DNA from: Pseudarthrobacter chlorophenolicus A6
GTDB lineage: Bacteria > Actinomycetota > Actinomycetes > Actinomycetales > Micrococcaceae
Direction: 5' to 3'
NCBI RefSeq assembly: GCF_000022025.1
Contig: NC_011886.1
Coordinates: 2,955,209 to 3,019,208 of the forward strand
Length of the DNA: 64,000 nucleotides
Shown: positions 33,720 through 42,753 of the stretch, in pieces
Layout of the letters: each line of letters opens with the position of its first letter
How positions within the stretch are numbered: position 1 is the stretch's first letter
Made by a program: the position numbers and the translations under genes
Notes under the pieces: generated by a model
The model's database searches: none
What the model saw: only the letters and a program-made list of their open reading frames with translations
What the model was told of the DNA's origin: nothing

Positions 33720-34682
33720 ATGACTACTTCCCTCGCCGGGTCCAGGACAGACCTGCCCGCCGAACCGCCGGCCAGCCCTGCCGGATCCGTTCCCCGCCGC
33801 CGCTGGTCCGCCAGGTCCCGCCGGGACTTCTTCGTCTTCCTGGCCCTCGCGTTCCCTAACCTGCTGCTGATCGGCACTTTCACGTACCTGCCGCTGATCA
33901 ACAACATCTACTACTCCACGCTGAACTGGACGCTGGGCTCAGCGTCCGCCACCGTCGTCGGCCTGGAGAACTACCTGACGTTCTTCACCAGCGCGGACGC
34001 CGGAAAGGTGCTGGGCACCACCGCGATCTTCACCGCCACCACCGTGGCCGGATCAATGGTCCTGGGGCTGTTGGTGGCCCTGGCACTCAACAGCAAGGTG
34101 CGAGGCACTACGTTCGCCCGGGCGGCAGTGTTCGCCCCGTACGTGCTCTCCGGCGTGGGTGTGGGCCTGGTGTGGCTGTTCATTTTCGACCCCGGCTACG
34201 GCGTCCTGTCCTGGATCCTCCGCGGGCTGGGCCAGCAGAGCCCCCAATGGATCAACGATCCGCAACTCTCCCTGGCCATGGTGATCCTGGTCTACGTGTG
34301 GAAAAACCTGGGCTACTGCGCTGTCGTATTCCTCGCGGGGCTGCAGTCACTGCCGAAGGACGTTATGGAGGCGGCCTCCCTGGACGGCGCGGGCCGTTTC
34401 CGGCGCTTCGCCAGCATCTCAATTCCCCTGCTGTCCCCCACCACGTTCTTCCTGCTCATCACCACCATGCTCAGCTCGCTCCAGGCGTTCGACCTCATCC
34501 GCATCATGACACCGCTGGGCTCCGGCACCAGCACACTGATCTACGAGGCCTACCTGCAGGCGTTCGGCGCCTACAACCGCGCCGGCTACTCGGCCGCCAT
34601 CTCCGTCGTGCTGTTCGTGATCCTCCTGGTCATCACTGTGCTGCAGCTCCGCTTTGTCGAAAAGAAGGTGCACTACTCATGA
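33720..34682 (+). CDS. Sugar-type ABC transporter permease (UgpA/MalF-like)
   Basis: Inner-membrane subunit of a CUT1-type importer, 320 residues, six membrane helices. The EAA loop that docks the ATPase reads EAASLDGAGRFRRFASISIPLLSP. ATG 33720 is chosen as the first Met before MTTSLAGSRTDLPAEP; the upstream open frame has no family similarity. It overlaps the next permease as ATGA. Confidence 0.9.
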   Translation: MTTSLAGSRTDLPAEPPASPAGSVPRRRWSARSRRDFFVFLALAFPNLLLIGTFTYLPLINNIYYSTLNWTLGSASATVVGLENYLTFFTSADAGKVLGTTAIFTATTVAGSMVLGLLVALALNSKVRGTTFARAAVFAPYVLSGVGVGLVWLFIFDPGYGVLSWILRGLGQQSPQWINDPQLSLAMVILVYVWKNLGYCAVVFLAGLQSLPKDVMEAASLDGAGRFRRFASISIPLLSPTTFFLLITTMLSSLQAFDLIRIMTPLGSGTSTLIYEAYLQAFGAYNRAGYSAAISVVLFVILLVITVLQLRFVEKKVHYS

Positions 34683-35593
34683 CCGCGCCCACGGCTCCTG
34701 CCGCAACAGAGACGAGCCAGGCGCACGACGGCGGCACCCCGCCCCGGGCGCACGCCTTCAGCCGGCAAAACCTCACCGCCACCCTGCTCGCCGGATACCT
34801 GCCGCTGGCGGCCGCCGTCCTGGTGGTGTTCCTGCCGCTGCTGTGGATGGTCCTCAGCTCGTTCAAGCAGCCCGGCGAAATTGTCACCCTGGACCTCAAG
34901 GTCCTGCCCGAAAGCCTCAACCTCGAGAACTACCGCGTGGCAATGACCACCGTTCCGTTCGGACAGTTCTTCCTCAACAGCACGGTGGTCACCGTGGTTG
35001 GTTCCAGCATCAAGGTACTGCTGGCCATCCTCACGGCCTACGCGCTGGTGTTCGTCCGGTTCCCGTTCAAGAAGCTGATCTTCGTGCTGATCCTCGTGGC
35101 CCTCATGGTTCCCGCGCAGGTGTCCATCCTGCCCAACTACATCCTGGTGGCCGGGATGGGTGGGAAGAACACCCTGTGGGGCATCATCCTTCCCGGCCTT
35201 GGCACAGCGTTCGGGACCTTCCTGCTGCGCCAGCACTTCCTGACGCTGCCCGCGTCCATCCTCGAGGCAGCCGAGATTGACGGCGCCGGCCACTGGCGGC
35301 GGCTGTGGCAGGTGGTGGCCCCGGTGTCCCTGCCCTCAATTGCCACGGTGGCCCTGGTGACGGTGGTCAGTGAGTGGAATGACTACATCTGGCCGCTGAT
35401 CATCACGGACAAGCCCGAAAGCATGACGCTGCCAGTGGGCCTCACCCTGCTGCAGAACTCGGAAGGCAACGGTGCCGGCTGGGGGATCATGATGGCTGGC
35501 GCGGTGCTGGTCATCCTGCCTATCCTCGTGGTCTTCGCCATGCTGCAACGCTACATCGTTGCCGGCCTGACGCAGGGTAGCGTCACCGGCTGA
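34679..35593 (+). CDS. Sugar-type ABC transporter permease (UgpE/MalG-like)
   Basis: Second permease, 304 residues, six helices, with EAA loop EAAEIDGAGHWRRLWQVVAPVSLPS. The first 35 residues are a hydrophilic Ala/Thr-rich tail. Translationally coupled to the first permease. No ATPase gene accompanies the set, as in many actinobacterial CUT1 systems that share an MsiK-like ATPase. Confidence 0.9.
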   Translation: MTAPTAPAATETSQAHDGGTPPRAHAFSRQNLTATLLAGYLPLAAAVLVVFLPLLWMVLSSFKQPGEIVTLDLKVLPESLNLENYRVAMTTVPFGQFFLNSTVVTVVGSSIKVLLAILTAYALVFVRFPFKKLIFVLILVALMVPAQVSILPNYILVAGMGGKNTLWGIILPGLGTAFGTFLLRQHFLTLPASILEAAEIDGAGHWRRLWQVVAPVSLPSIATVALVTVVSEWNDYIWPLIITDKPESMTLPVGLTLLQNSEGNGAGWGIMMAGAVLVILPILVVFAMLQRYIVAGLTQGSVTG

Positions 35594-35699
35594 TCCCGCC
35601 GGCCTCCCGCCGTCGTCCCCTCTTCTTTCCTCCTCCGCATCAAGCCGGCTGATGGGCTGCGCCCGCAGTACCCCACCGGCACCACAGAAAGGCACAACC

Positions 35700-37058
35700 T
35701 TGGCACGAAATATCCTCACCTCCCCGGTGGGCCGGCGGCTCTTCCTCTCCCTGGCCGGCGCCGGGGCGGGCGCGGCGGCCCTCACCGCGTGCGGCGGTCC
35801 CTCCACGTCGGCGGGCTCCGAACAGACCACCGCGGCGCTTGACTTCGACGGCGTGAAGCCCGCCGCATCATTCGACTTCTGGTCCAACCACCCCGGCAAG
35901 TCGCAGGACGTGGAGAAGAGCATCATCGCGAAGTTTGAGGCCAAAAACCCTGGCATCAAGGTCAACCTGGTCACGGCCGGTGCGAACTATGAGGAGATTG
36001 CCCAGAAGTTCCAGACCGCACAGGCCGCCAAATCGGGCCTTCCCGCGCTGGTGGTCCTCTCCGACGTGTGGTGGTTCCGCTACTACCTGAACGAAAGCAT
36101 CATTCCGCTGGACGCCCTCATCAAGCAGCTGGACGTCAAGCTGGACGATTTCCGTACGTCGCTGGTGGACGACTACAAATACGACGGCCAGCAGTGGGCG
36201 CTCCCCTATGGCCGTTCCACCCCGCTGTTCTACTACAACAAAGACCACTTCGCGGCCGCCGGCCTTCCGGACCGCGCGCCCGCCACCTGGCAGGAATTCG
36301 CCGAGTGGGCGCCGAAGCTCAAGGCAGCCACCGGCGCCCAGTACGCCTTCATGCACCCGGCCCTGGCCGGCTACGCTGGCTGGACCCTGCAGAACAACCT
36401 GTGGGGCGAGGGCGGCGGCTGGTCCAAGGACTGGGACATCACGTGCGACTCGCCCGAGTCGGTAGCCGCGCTCCAGGCGGTGCAGGACTCGGTCTACAAG
36501 GACAGCTGGGCCGGGGTGTCCTCGAAGGAGTCTGCTGACGACTTCGCTGCGGGCCTCGCATCGGCCACTCTGTCCTCCACGGGCTCGCTCATCGGCATTC
36601 TGAAATCTGCCTCTTTCAACGTGGGCGTCGGATTCCTGCCGGGCGGCTCCAAAGCCAAGACAGGCGTGTGCCCCACCGGCGGGGCGGGCCTGGGCATCCC
36701 CAGCGGCGTGACCCGCGAAGAACAGCTCGCAGCCGCAATGTTCCTCCAGTTCGTCACCGAACCGGAGAACACCGCTGAGTTCTCCGCTGCCACCGGCTAC
36801 ATGCCCACGCGCACGTCAGCGGACATGACCGCGGTGCTTGCCAAGACACCACAGATCAAGACTGCCATGGACCAGCTGGCCGTCACCCGCGTCCAGGACA
36901 ACGCCCGCGCGTTCCTGCCCGGCGCCGACCAGGAAATGGCCAAGGCCGCCGCGAAGATCCTCACCCAGCAGGCCGATGTCAAAGCCACCATGACGGAGCT
37001 GAAGGCCACCCTTGAGGGCCTGTACACCAAGGATGTGAAGCCCAAGCTGAAGGCATAG
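35700..37058 (+). CDS. ABC transporter solute-binding lipoprotein (UgpB-like)
   Basis: 452-residue extracellular binding protein. It starts at TTG 35700 with AGAAAGG eight bases upstream. The signal peptide contains a twin-arginine motif GRRLFLSLAG and a lipobox LTAC (Cys31), so it may be a Tat-exported lipoprotein. The body resembles glycerol-3-phosphate/glycerophosphodiester binders: FDFWSNHPGKSQDVEKSIIAKF, GRSTPLFYYNKDHFAAAGL, EFAEWAPKL. The order permease-permease-binder is reversed from usual. The Ugp-like substrate is a guess from motif similarity; another sugar or polyol is possible. Confidence 0.85.
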   Translation: MARNILTSPVGRRLFLSLAGAGAGAAALTACGGPSTSAGSEQTTAALDFDGVKPAASFDFWSNHPGKSQDVEKSIIAKFEAKNPGIKVNLVTAGANYEEIAQKFQTAQAAKSGLPALVVLSDVWWFRYYLNESIIPLDALIKQLDVKLDDFRTSLVDDYKYDGQQWALPYGRSTPLFYYNKDHFAAAGLPDRAPATWQEFAEWAPKLKAATGAQYAFMHPALAGYAGWTLQNNLWGEGGGWSKDWDITCDSPESVAALQAVQDSVYKDSWAGVSSKESADDFAAGLASATLSSTGSLIGILKSASFNVGVGFLPGGSKAKTGVCPTGGAGLGIPSGVTREEQLAAAMFLQFVTEPENTAEFSAATGYMPTRTSADMTAVLAKTPQIKTAMDQLAVTRVQDNARAFLPGADQEMAKAAAKILTQQADVKATMTELKATLEGLYTKDVKPKLKA

Positions 37059-37095
37059 GACCCGGCGCGGACCGGTTCGCGCAGAGATCGGCCGG

Positions 37096-37118
37096 TTGTT
37101 TAACCTATCGATAAACAA
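37096..37118 (+). promoter_or_regulatory. AT-rich inverted repeat upstream of the DUF2975 gene
   Basis: TTGTTTA-N9-TAAACAA, with TATCGATA across the centre (37105-37112), in an AT-rich stretch unlike the surroundings. GATATTCGATATT follows about 12 bases later (37131-37143). Good operator candidate for the XRE regulator two genes on. Confidence 0.5.
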
Positions 37119-37154
37119 TAGAATTTTCCTGATATTCGATATTAGGAGATTTTC

Positions 37155-37646
37155 GTGGGAAGACTGACCGTCCTCGCCCTGCGCGTTGTCATTGCGCTGG
37201 TTCTTGCTGGCTCGTTGTTTGTTCAGGTGCGGATGGTCCCGCTGCTGTCCGTGGACCTGCAGGAGGCAGGCGCCCCTGACGGTCCACGGACGGCCCTGCT
37301 CATCATCGTGGTCCTCGGCATCGCGTGCGTGCAGGTCACGGCGGTCTGTGTCTGGCGCCTGCTGACCATGGTGCGGCGAGGCAATGTGTTCTCCCACGGA
37401 GCCTTCAGGTTCGTGGACGTGATTTTCGCGGCCATCTCCGCAGCAGCGGTACTGGTGTTCGGGATTGCCGTCCTGCTGGCGCCGGGAGATGTCGCCCCCG
37501 GAGTCGTCCTGCTGATCTGCGGCGCTGCTCTCATGGTGGGCGGCGTGGCCCTGCTTGTCCTGGTGCTGCGCACGCTGCTGGCCCAGGCCGTGGCCCGCGA
37601 CGCAGAGGCGAAGCACCTGCGCTCCGAACTCGATGAGGTGATCTGA
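37155..37646 (+). CDS. DUF2975 family membrane protein
   Basis: 163 residues, four predicted membrane helices, GTG start with AGGAGA seven bases upstream. It matches the family of small four-helix proteins almost always paired with a compact XRE regulator. The role of the family is not established; a membrane sensor or regulator partner is the usual suggestion. It overlaps the XRE gene by one base. Confidence 0.8.
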   Translation: MGRLTVLALRVVIALVLAGSLFVQVRMVPLLSVDLQEAGAPDGPRTALLIIVVLGIACVQVTAVCVWRLLTMVRRGNVFSHGAFRFVDVIFAAISAAAVLVFGIAVLLAPGDVAPGVVLLICGAALMVGGVALLVLVLRTLLAQAVARDAEAKHLRSELDEVI

Positions 37647-37870
37647 TGGCCATCATCGTGGATATCGATGTGGTGCTCGCCAAACGCAAGATGCCGGTGG
37701 GCGTGCTGGCCGAGCGCATCGGAATCACTCCCGCCAACCTGGCCGTACTCAAGAACGGCAGGGCCAAGGCAGTGCGTTTCACCACCCTTGAGGCGCTGTG
37801 CGAGGTCCTGGAGTGCCAGCCGGGCGAACTGCTGCGGTGGGAACCGGACGGCACTGGGGCCGGAGGTTGA
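37646..37870 (+). CDS. Small XRE/Cro-type regulator (YozG-like)
   Basis: 74 residues, a single helix-turn-helix: VLAKRKMPVGVLAERIGITPANLAVLKNGRAKAVRFTTLEALCEVLECQPGELLRWE. TGATG coupling with the DUF2975 gene. Probably represses its own operon through the upstream inverted repeat. The stop codon lies inside a dispersed palindromic repeat. Confidence 0.88.
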   Translation: MAIIVDIDVVLAKRKMPVGVLAERIGITPANLAVLKNGRAKAVRFTTLEALCEVLECQPGELLRWEPDGTGAGG

Positions 37871-37938
37871 GCTTGTCGAAACCCCGCCAGATTTCGACAA
37901 GCTCAATCACCGATCGAGAGGTTCAAGCTCAATCACCG
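37869..37938. repeat. Palindromic dispersed-type repeat
   Basis: Perfect 13-base inverted repeat GAGCTTGTCGAAA / TTTCGACAAGCTC (37869-37881, 37892-37904; ten-base loop). CAAGCTCAATCACCG occurs at 37898-37912 and again at 37924-37938. From memory this core is widespread between genes in Arthrobacter and relatives. It may double as the terminator between convergent XRE and map genes. Confidence 0.75.
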
Positions 37939-37942
37939 CACC

Positions 37943-38770
37943 CTACGGAATCGGCACCGGGGTGACGCCGAGGGGAACAAGGTGCTCCGCACCGCCGTCG
38001 GGCGCCGAAAGCACCCAGATGCCCTTCTCGTGGACCGCGACGGAATGTTCCCACTGGCAGGAGCGCTTGCCATCAGTGGTCACCACAGTCCAGTCATCGT
38101 CGAGGACGGCGGTTTCGATGCCGCCCCGGACGAGCATGGGTTCGATGGCCAGGCACAGGCCCGGCTTGATCTTGGGCCCGCGGTGGTTGGTGCGGTAGTT
38201 CAGTACATCCGGTGCCATGTGCATCTCAGACCCGATGCCGTGCCCCACATAGTCCTCAAGGATGCCCAGCGGCTTCCCGGACACTGACGACACGTAGTCG
38301 TCAATGGCGGCGCCGATGTCGCCCACGTGGGACCCGGTGGCCACCGCCGCGATCCCCCGCCACATGGCCGCCTGCGTGACGTCGGAGAGGCGCTGGTCCT
38401 CCGGGTCGGCAGTACCCACGATGACGGTCCGCGCCGAATCCGAGTGCCACCCGTTGACGATCGCGCCACCGTCGATGGAGATGATGTCGCCGTCCTGAAG
38501 GACCCTGCCCCCGGGGATGCCGTGCACCACCTCGTCGTTCACGGATGTGCAGATGGTGGCCGGGAAGCCGTGGTAGCCAAGGAAGTTCGACTTCGCGCCC
38601 GCCTCGCTGAGCACGGCGGCGAAGACGTCATCCAGGTGCTTGGTGGTTACGCCGGGGGCTGCCGCAGCCACGGCGGCGTCCAGTGCCTGGCTCAGGACCA
38701 GGCCTGCCTCGTGCATGGTGCGCATCTGGGCGTTGTTCTTGAATTCGATGCGGGGCTGGCCGAAGGCCAT
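37943..38770 (-). CDS. map: Methionine aminopeptidase type I
   Basis: Removes N-terminal methionine from new proteins. 275 residues from ATG 38770 (MAFGQPRIEFKNNAQMRTMHEAG), with AAAGGAAA upstream. Metal ligands are visible: DGGAIVNGWHSDSARTV (both Asp), GHGIGSEMH (His), AIEPMLV (Glu) and the last Glu in QWEHSVAV. All present. Follows adk by 72 bases. Confidence 0.97.
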   Translation of the reverse strand: MAFGQPRIEFKNNAQMRTMHEAGLVLSQALDAAVAAAAPGVTTKHLDDVFAAVLSEAGAKSNFLGYHGFPATICTSVNDEVVHGIPGGRVLQDGDIISIDGGAIVNGWHSDSARTVIVGTADPEDQRLSDVTQAAMWRGIAAVATGSHVGDIGAAIDDYVSSVSGKPLGILEDYVGHGIGSEMHMAPDVLNYRTNHRGPKIKPGLCLAIEPMLVRGGIETAVLDDDWTVVTTDGKRSCQWEHSVAVHEKGIWVLSAPDGGAEHLVPLGVTPVPIP

Positions 38771-38842
38771 GGTGTTTCCTTTCAAATGGCTGAGGCTCCT
38801 CCCGGGTGCCGGGAGGAGCCTCAAATAAACCAGTGGCCTGGA

Positions 38843-39421
38843 TCAGGCCGCCTGTGCGGCCTTGATGGCCTGCATGACGCGGTCGGTCACTTCGTCGATG
38901 GGGCCAATGCCGTCCACCTGGGTGAGGATGCCGCGCTCGGCGTACTTCGCCACCACGGCTTCGGTCTGCTCGTGGTAGAGGTCAAGGCGGTGGCGGATGA
39001 CGGCTTCGTTGTCGTCGCTCCGGCCCGTTTCCTTGGCCCGGCCCAGGAGGCGGTGCACCAGTTCCTCATCGTCCGCGGTGAGCTGCAGGACGACGTCGAG
39101 CTTCTCCTCGTTCTTGGCGAGGATCTCGTCAAGGTAGTCCACCTGGGCGGTAGTGCGGGGGTAGCCGTCCAGCAGGAAGCCGGATTCGACGTCGGACTCG
39201 CTGAGGCGGTCGCGGACCATCTTGTTGGTCACGCTGTCCGGAACAAAGTCTCCGTTGTCCATGTACTTCTTGGCCTCGATGCCAAGCGGCGTTTCGCCTT
39301 TCACATTGGCACGGAAGATGTCGCCGGTGGAGATTGCCACAACGCCGAGGCGCTCCGAAATCCGCTCAGCCTGCGTTCCTTTTCCGGAACCGGGAGGTCC
39401 AATAATCAGCATTCTCGTCAT
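38843..39421 (-). CDS. adk: Adenylate kinase
   Basis: AMP + ATP to 2 ADP in the cytosol. 192 residues, short-LID form without the zinc insertion. P-loop GPPGSGKGTQ, AMP site DGYPRTTAQVDYL, and RSDDNEAVIRHRL in the LID. ATGA overlap with secY. Confidence 0.98.
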   Translation of the reverse strand: MTRMLIIGPPGSGKGTQAERISERLGVVAISTGDIFRANVKGETPLGIEAKKYMDNGDFVPDSVTNKMVRDRLSESDVESGFLLDGYPRTTAQVDYLDEILAKNEEKLDVVLQLTADDEELVHRLLGRAKETGRSDDNEAVIRHRLDLYHEQTEAVVAKYAERGILTQVDGIGPIDEVTDRVMQAIKAAQAA

Positions 39422-40728
39422 CGCAAAAGCCCTTCGTAGTGACGTTGTTGTAGCTGCGCGTCAATCTGCTTTACGGTCTCCAGGCCAACGCCCACCATGA
39501 TCAGGATCGAGGTGCCACCGAACGGGAAGTTCTGGTTGGCATTGATCAGGACCAGGGCGACGAGCGGGATCAGTGCCACGAAGCCCAGGTAGAGGGCGCC
39601 GGGCAGGGTGATCCTGGAGAGGACGTACTGCAGATAATCAGCCGTCGGCTTGCCTGCCCGGATGCCCGGGATGAAGCCGCCGTACTTCTTCATGTTGTCC
39701 GAGACCTCTTCAGGGTTGAAGGTGATCGCGACGTAGAAGTAGGTAAAGAACACGATCAGGGCGAAGTAGATCGCCATGTAGATCGGGTGGTCGCCTCGGG
39801 TCAGGTTGTTGTTGATCCATTCAACCCATGGCTGGAGCTGCTCGCCCTGCTTCGGCTGGTTGAACTGTGAGATCAGTCCGGGCAGGTAGAGCATGGAGGA
39901 AGCGAAGATCACCGGGATAACGCCGGCCATGTTCACCTTGATGGGAATGTAGGTGCTGGTGCCGCCAACGGTCCGGCGTCCGATCATCCGCTTGGCATAC
40001 TGCACAGGGACGCGGCGCTGGGACTGTTCAACGAAGACCACCAGGGCCACGGTCAGCAGGCCGACGGCCAGGACGATGAAGAACGTTCCGGGGCCCTGCG
40101 AGGTCCAGATGGCGCCCAGGGACGTGGGGAACGTTGCAGCGATCGAGGTGAAGATCAGCAGGGACATGCCGTTGCCGACGCCCTTCTCCGTGACGAGCTC
40201 GCCCATCCACATGATCAGGCCGGTGCCGGCCGTGAGCGTGATGATGATCAGGATGGTGGTGATGATGCTTTCATCCGGGATGATCGGCAGCGCACACCCG
40301 GGAAGGAGCTGGCCGGAGCGGGCCAGGGACACCAGGGTGGTGGCGTTGAGCAGGCCCAGGGCGATGGTGAGGTACCGGGTGTACTGGGTCAGCTTGGACT
40401 GGCCCGAGGCTCCCTCTTCGTACAGCTGCTGGAACCGGGGAATGACCACCCGGAGGAGCTGCACGATGATGCTGGCCGTAATGTACGGCATGATGCCGAG
40501 GGCGAAGATGGACACCTGCAGCAGGGCACCGCCGCTGAACAGGTTCACGAGCTGGTACAGCCCACCTGCCGTCTGTCCGTTCTGCAAGCATTGCTGGACA
40601 TTCTGGTAGTTCACACCAGGCGAGGGAATGAAGGCACCCAAGCGGAAGATGGTGATGATTCCCAGCGTGAACAACAACTTGCGTCGCAGATCAGGCGTGC
40701 GAAAGGCCCGGCCAAATGCGCTAAGCAA
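39418..40728 (-). CDS. secY: Preprotein translocase subunit SecY
   Basis: Pore of the Sec translocon, ten membrane helices, 436 residues from TTG 40728. TTG is chosen because GGAGG lies directly upstream and it yields MLSAFGRAFRTPDLRRKLLFTL; the upstream ATG adds 19 unrelated residues. Signatures: FRLGAFIPSPGV, GIMPYITASIIVQLLRVVIP, FNPEEVSDNMKKYGGFIPGIRAG. A separate transcription unit is likely because a terminator follows rplO. Confidence 0.97.
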   Translation of the reverse strand: MLSAFGRAFRTPDLRRKLLFTLGIITIFRLGAFIPSPGVNYQNVQQCLQNGQTAGGLYQLVNLFSGGALLQVSIFALGIMPYITASIIVQLLRVVIPRFQQLYEEGASGQSKLTQYTRYLTIALGLLNATTLVSLARSGQLLPGCALPIIPDESIITTILIIITLTAGTGLIMWMGELVTEKGVGNGMSLLIFTSIAATFPTSLGAIWTSQGPGTFFIVLAVGLLTVALVVFVEQSQRRVPVQYAKRMIGRRTVGGTSTYIPIKVNMAGVIPVIFASSMLYLPGLISQFNQPKQGEQLQPWVEWINNNLTRGDHPIYMAIYFALIVFFTYFYVAITFNPEEVSDNMKKYGGFIPGIRAGKPTADYLQYVLSRITLPGALYLGFVALIPLVALVLINANQNFPFGGTSILIMVGVGLETVKQIDAQLQQRHYEGLLR

Positions 40729-40888
40729 GCGTCCTCCTGTGGTGTGAAGAAGAGTGGTGTGATGGGGATCTATGAATCCCAACAACCGAGTCTAACGGTT
40801 GTATGCGCCATGCGAACAATCCGGGGCAGCGCAACTGCGCCGGATGGCACCGCAAATGCGCCTAATGGAACCCCTTGGCGGATGAAAA

Positions 40889-40932
40889 AACTCCCGGCGA
40901 CCAGGGGCCTGGGGCCCCGGTCACCGGGAGTT
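40889..40932 (-). terminator. Terminator of the spc operon after rplO
   Basis: A long hairpin: AACTCCCGG / CCGGGAGTT, GACC / GGTC, GGGGCC / GGCCCC around a three-base loop, with one mismatch and one bulge. On the minus strand it is followed by a run of six T. It lies between rplO and secY. Confidence 0.9.
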
Positions 40933-40959
40933 CAGCTACGGGCTTTCGCCCCACCGTCC

Positions 40960-41445
40960 TTAGAGGGCGGTGGTGCTTCCGCCTGCAGCAGCAATCTTTT
41001 CCGCGGCGCTGGCCGAGAATGCGTGGACGGTGACGTCAACCTTGACGGTGATGTCGCCGGTGCCCAGCACCTTGACGGGCTGGTTCTTGCGAACGGCGCC
41101 CTTTTCGACCAGGTTCTCCACGGTGACAGCGCCACCTTCGGGGAACAGTTCGTTGAGCTTGTCCAGGTTTACAACCTGGAACTCAACGCGGAACGGGTTC
41201 TTGAAGCCGCGCAGCTTGGGCAGGCGCATGTGCAGCGGCAGCTGGCCGCCGGCAAAGCCAGCCTTTACCTGGTAGCGGGCCTTCGTACCCTTGGTACCGC
41301 GACCGGCGGTCTTACCCTTGGATGCCTCGCCACGACCCACGCGGGTCTTGGCGGTCTTGGCACCCTGGGCGGGACGCAGGTGGTGAACCTTCAGGGCGTT
41401 CTGCTTCTCAGCAGCCTGACCCTGTTCAGCAGTCTTCTCTGCCAT
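40960..41445 (-). CDS. rplO: 50S ribosomal protein L15
   Basis: 161 residues. An N-terminal extension of about 17 residues precedes [36 protein letters not shown]. The C-terminal region [16 protein letters not shown] is normal. Last gene of the spc operon here. Confidence 0.97.
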   Translation of the reverse strand: MAEKTAEQGQAAEKQNALKVHHLRPAQGAKTAKTRVGRGEASKGKTAGRGTKGTKARYQVKAGFAGGQLPLHMRLPKLRGFKNPFRVEFQVVNLDKLNELFPEGGAVTVENLVEKGAVRKNQPVKVLGTGDITVKVDVTVHAFSASAAEKIAAAGGSTTAL

Positions 41446-41652
41446 TTACTTCGCCTCCTCAACGTTCACGAGGTGCGGAACCGTGTTGAGCATGCCCACG
41501 GTAACGGCGTCGGCGGAACGGACAACGGTGTGTCCGATGCGCTTCAGGCCGAGGGACCGCAGGGTCTCGCGCTGGTTCTGCTTGACGCCAATGACGCCCT
41601 TGATCTGGGTGATTTCCAACTTTGCGTCGGAGGGAACCAGGTTCTTAGCCAT
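41446..41652 (-). CDS. rpmD: 50S ribosomal protein L30
   Basis: 68 residues: [54 protein letters not shown]. Normal bacterial short form, between rpsE and rplO without spacing. Confidence 0.97.
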   Translation of the reverse strand: MAKNLVPSDAKLEITQIKGVIGVKQNQRETLRSLGLKRIGHTVVRSADAVTVGMLNTVPHLVNVEEAK

Positions 41653-41654
41653 GG

Positions 41655-42371
41655 TTACACACCTGCCTTCGGAGCCAGGAGAGCCTTCACCAGTGCAGCC
41701 GGAGCAACTTCGTCCAGCGGCAGGCCGCGGCGTGCTGCCACAGCTGCCGGCTCTTCGAGGCGCTTCAGGGCATCAACGGTCGCGTGAACGATGTTGATGG
41801 CGTTGGAGGAACCGAGCGACTTGGAGAGGATGTCGTGGATGCCCACGCACTCCAGTACTGCACGGACCGGGCCACCGGCGATAACACCGGTACCGGCGGA
41901 AGCCGGACGCAGCATAACGACGCCCGCAGCAGCTTCACCCTGCACGCGGTGCGGGATGGTGTTGCCAACGCGCGGAACGCGGAAGAAGGACTTCTTGGCT
42001 TCTTCAACGCCCTTGGCGATAGCTGCGGGAACTTCCTTGGCCTTGCCGTAGCCGACGCCAACCATGCCGTTACCGTCACCAACGACGACGAGTGCGGTGA
42101 AGCTGAAGCGACGACCACCCTTGACGACCTTGGAAACGCGGTTGATGGTGACAACGCGCTCTACGAACTGGTTCTTTTCGGCGTCACGGCCGCCATCGCG
42201 GCCGCCACGGCCACCGCGGTCGCCACGGCCCTGGCCACGGTCGCCACGCTCACCGCGACGGGCGCCACCACGGCGATCGTCGGTGGCGGGGGCAGTGGTC
42301 TCAGCAGCTGCGGCCTCGGGTGCCTTCTGATCTGCAGACACAGTGTCCTTTTCGTTGTTTGCTTCGGTCAC
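41655..42371 (-). CDS. rpsE: 30S ribosomal protein S5 with RGG-rich extension
   Basis: Decoding-fidelity protein, 238 residues. The first 63 residues are an Ala/Glu stretch followed by an Arg/Gly/Asp-rich block ([19 protein letters not shown]). The core is standard from [35 protein letters not shown]. The extension resembles RNA-binding RGG segments. Overlaps rplR by four bases. Confidence 0.97.
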   Translation of the reverse strand: MTEANNEKDTVSADQKAPEAAAAETTAPATDDRRGGARRGERGDRGQGRGDRGGRGGRDGGRDAEKNQFVERVVTINRVSKVVKGGRRFSFTALVVVGDGNGMVGVGYGKAKEVPAAIAKGVEEAKKSFFRVPRVGNTIPHRVQGEAAAGVVMLRPASAGTGVIAGGPVRAVLECVGIHDILSKSLGSSNAINIVHATVDALKRLEEPAAVAARRGLPLDEVAPAALVKALLAPKAGV

Positions 42372-42751
42372 AGTGACAGCCCACCTTCGCGAGCACCGTC
42401 AGCGACGGCTGCGATGCGGCCGTGGTACTTGTTACCACCACGGTCGAACACGACAGCCTCGACGCCGGCAGCCTTGGCACGTTCGGCAACGAGCTCGCCA
42501 ACGCGCTTGGCCTTGGCAGTCTTGTCACCGTCGAATGCACGGAGGTCGGCTTCCAGGGTGGACGCGCTTGCTACGGTCTGGCCAATGGTGTCATCGACAA
42601 CCTGGACAAATACGTGGCGTGCGGAGCGGTTGACCACCAAGCGGGGGCGGACAGCCGTACCGGAAATGCGCTTGCGGATACGAAGCTGGCGGCGGCTGCG
42701 ACCAGCAGCCTTGCTCTTGTTCGTACGCTTCTTGTTAATGGCGATGGCCAT
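42368..42751 (-). CDS. rplR: 50S ribosomal protein L18
   Basis: 5S rRNA binding protein, 127 residues: [35 protein letters not shown] and [26 protein letters not shown]. Normal length and position. Confidence 0.98.
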   Translation of the reverse strand: MAIAINKKRTNKSKAAGRSRRQLRIRKRISGTAVRPRLVVNRSARHVFVQVVDDTIGQTVASASTLEADLRAFDGDKTAKAKRVGELVAERAKAAGVEAVVFDRGGNKYHGRIAAVADGAREGGLSL

Positions 42752-42753
42752 GG

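Noticed and set aside
37869..37938. CRISPR-like repeat
   Set aside because: Only two copies of a 15-base unit with an 11-base gap; no array and no cas genes in the window.
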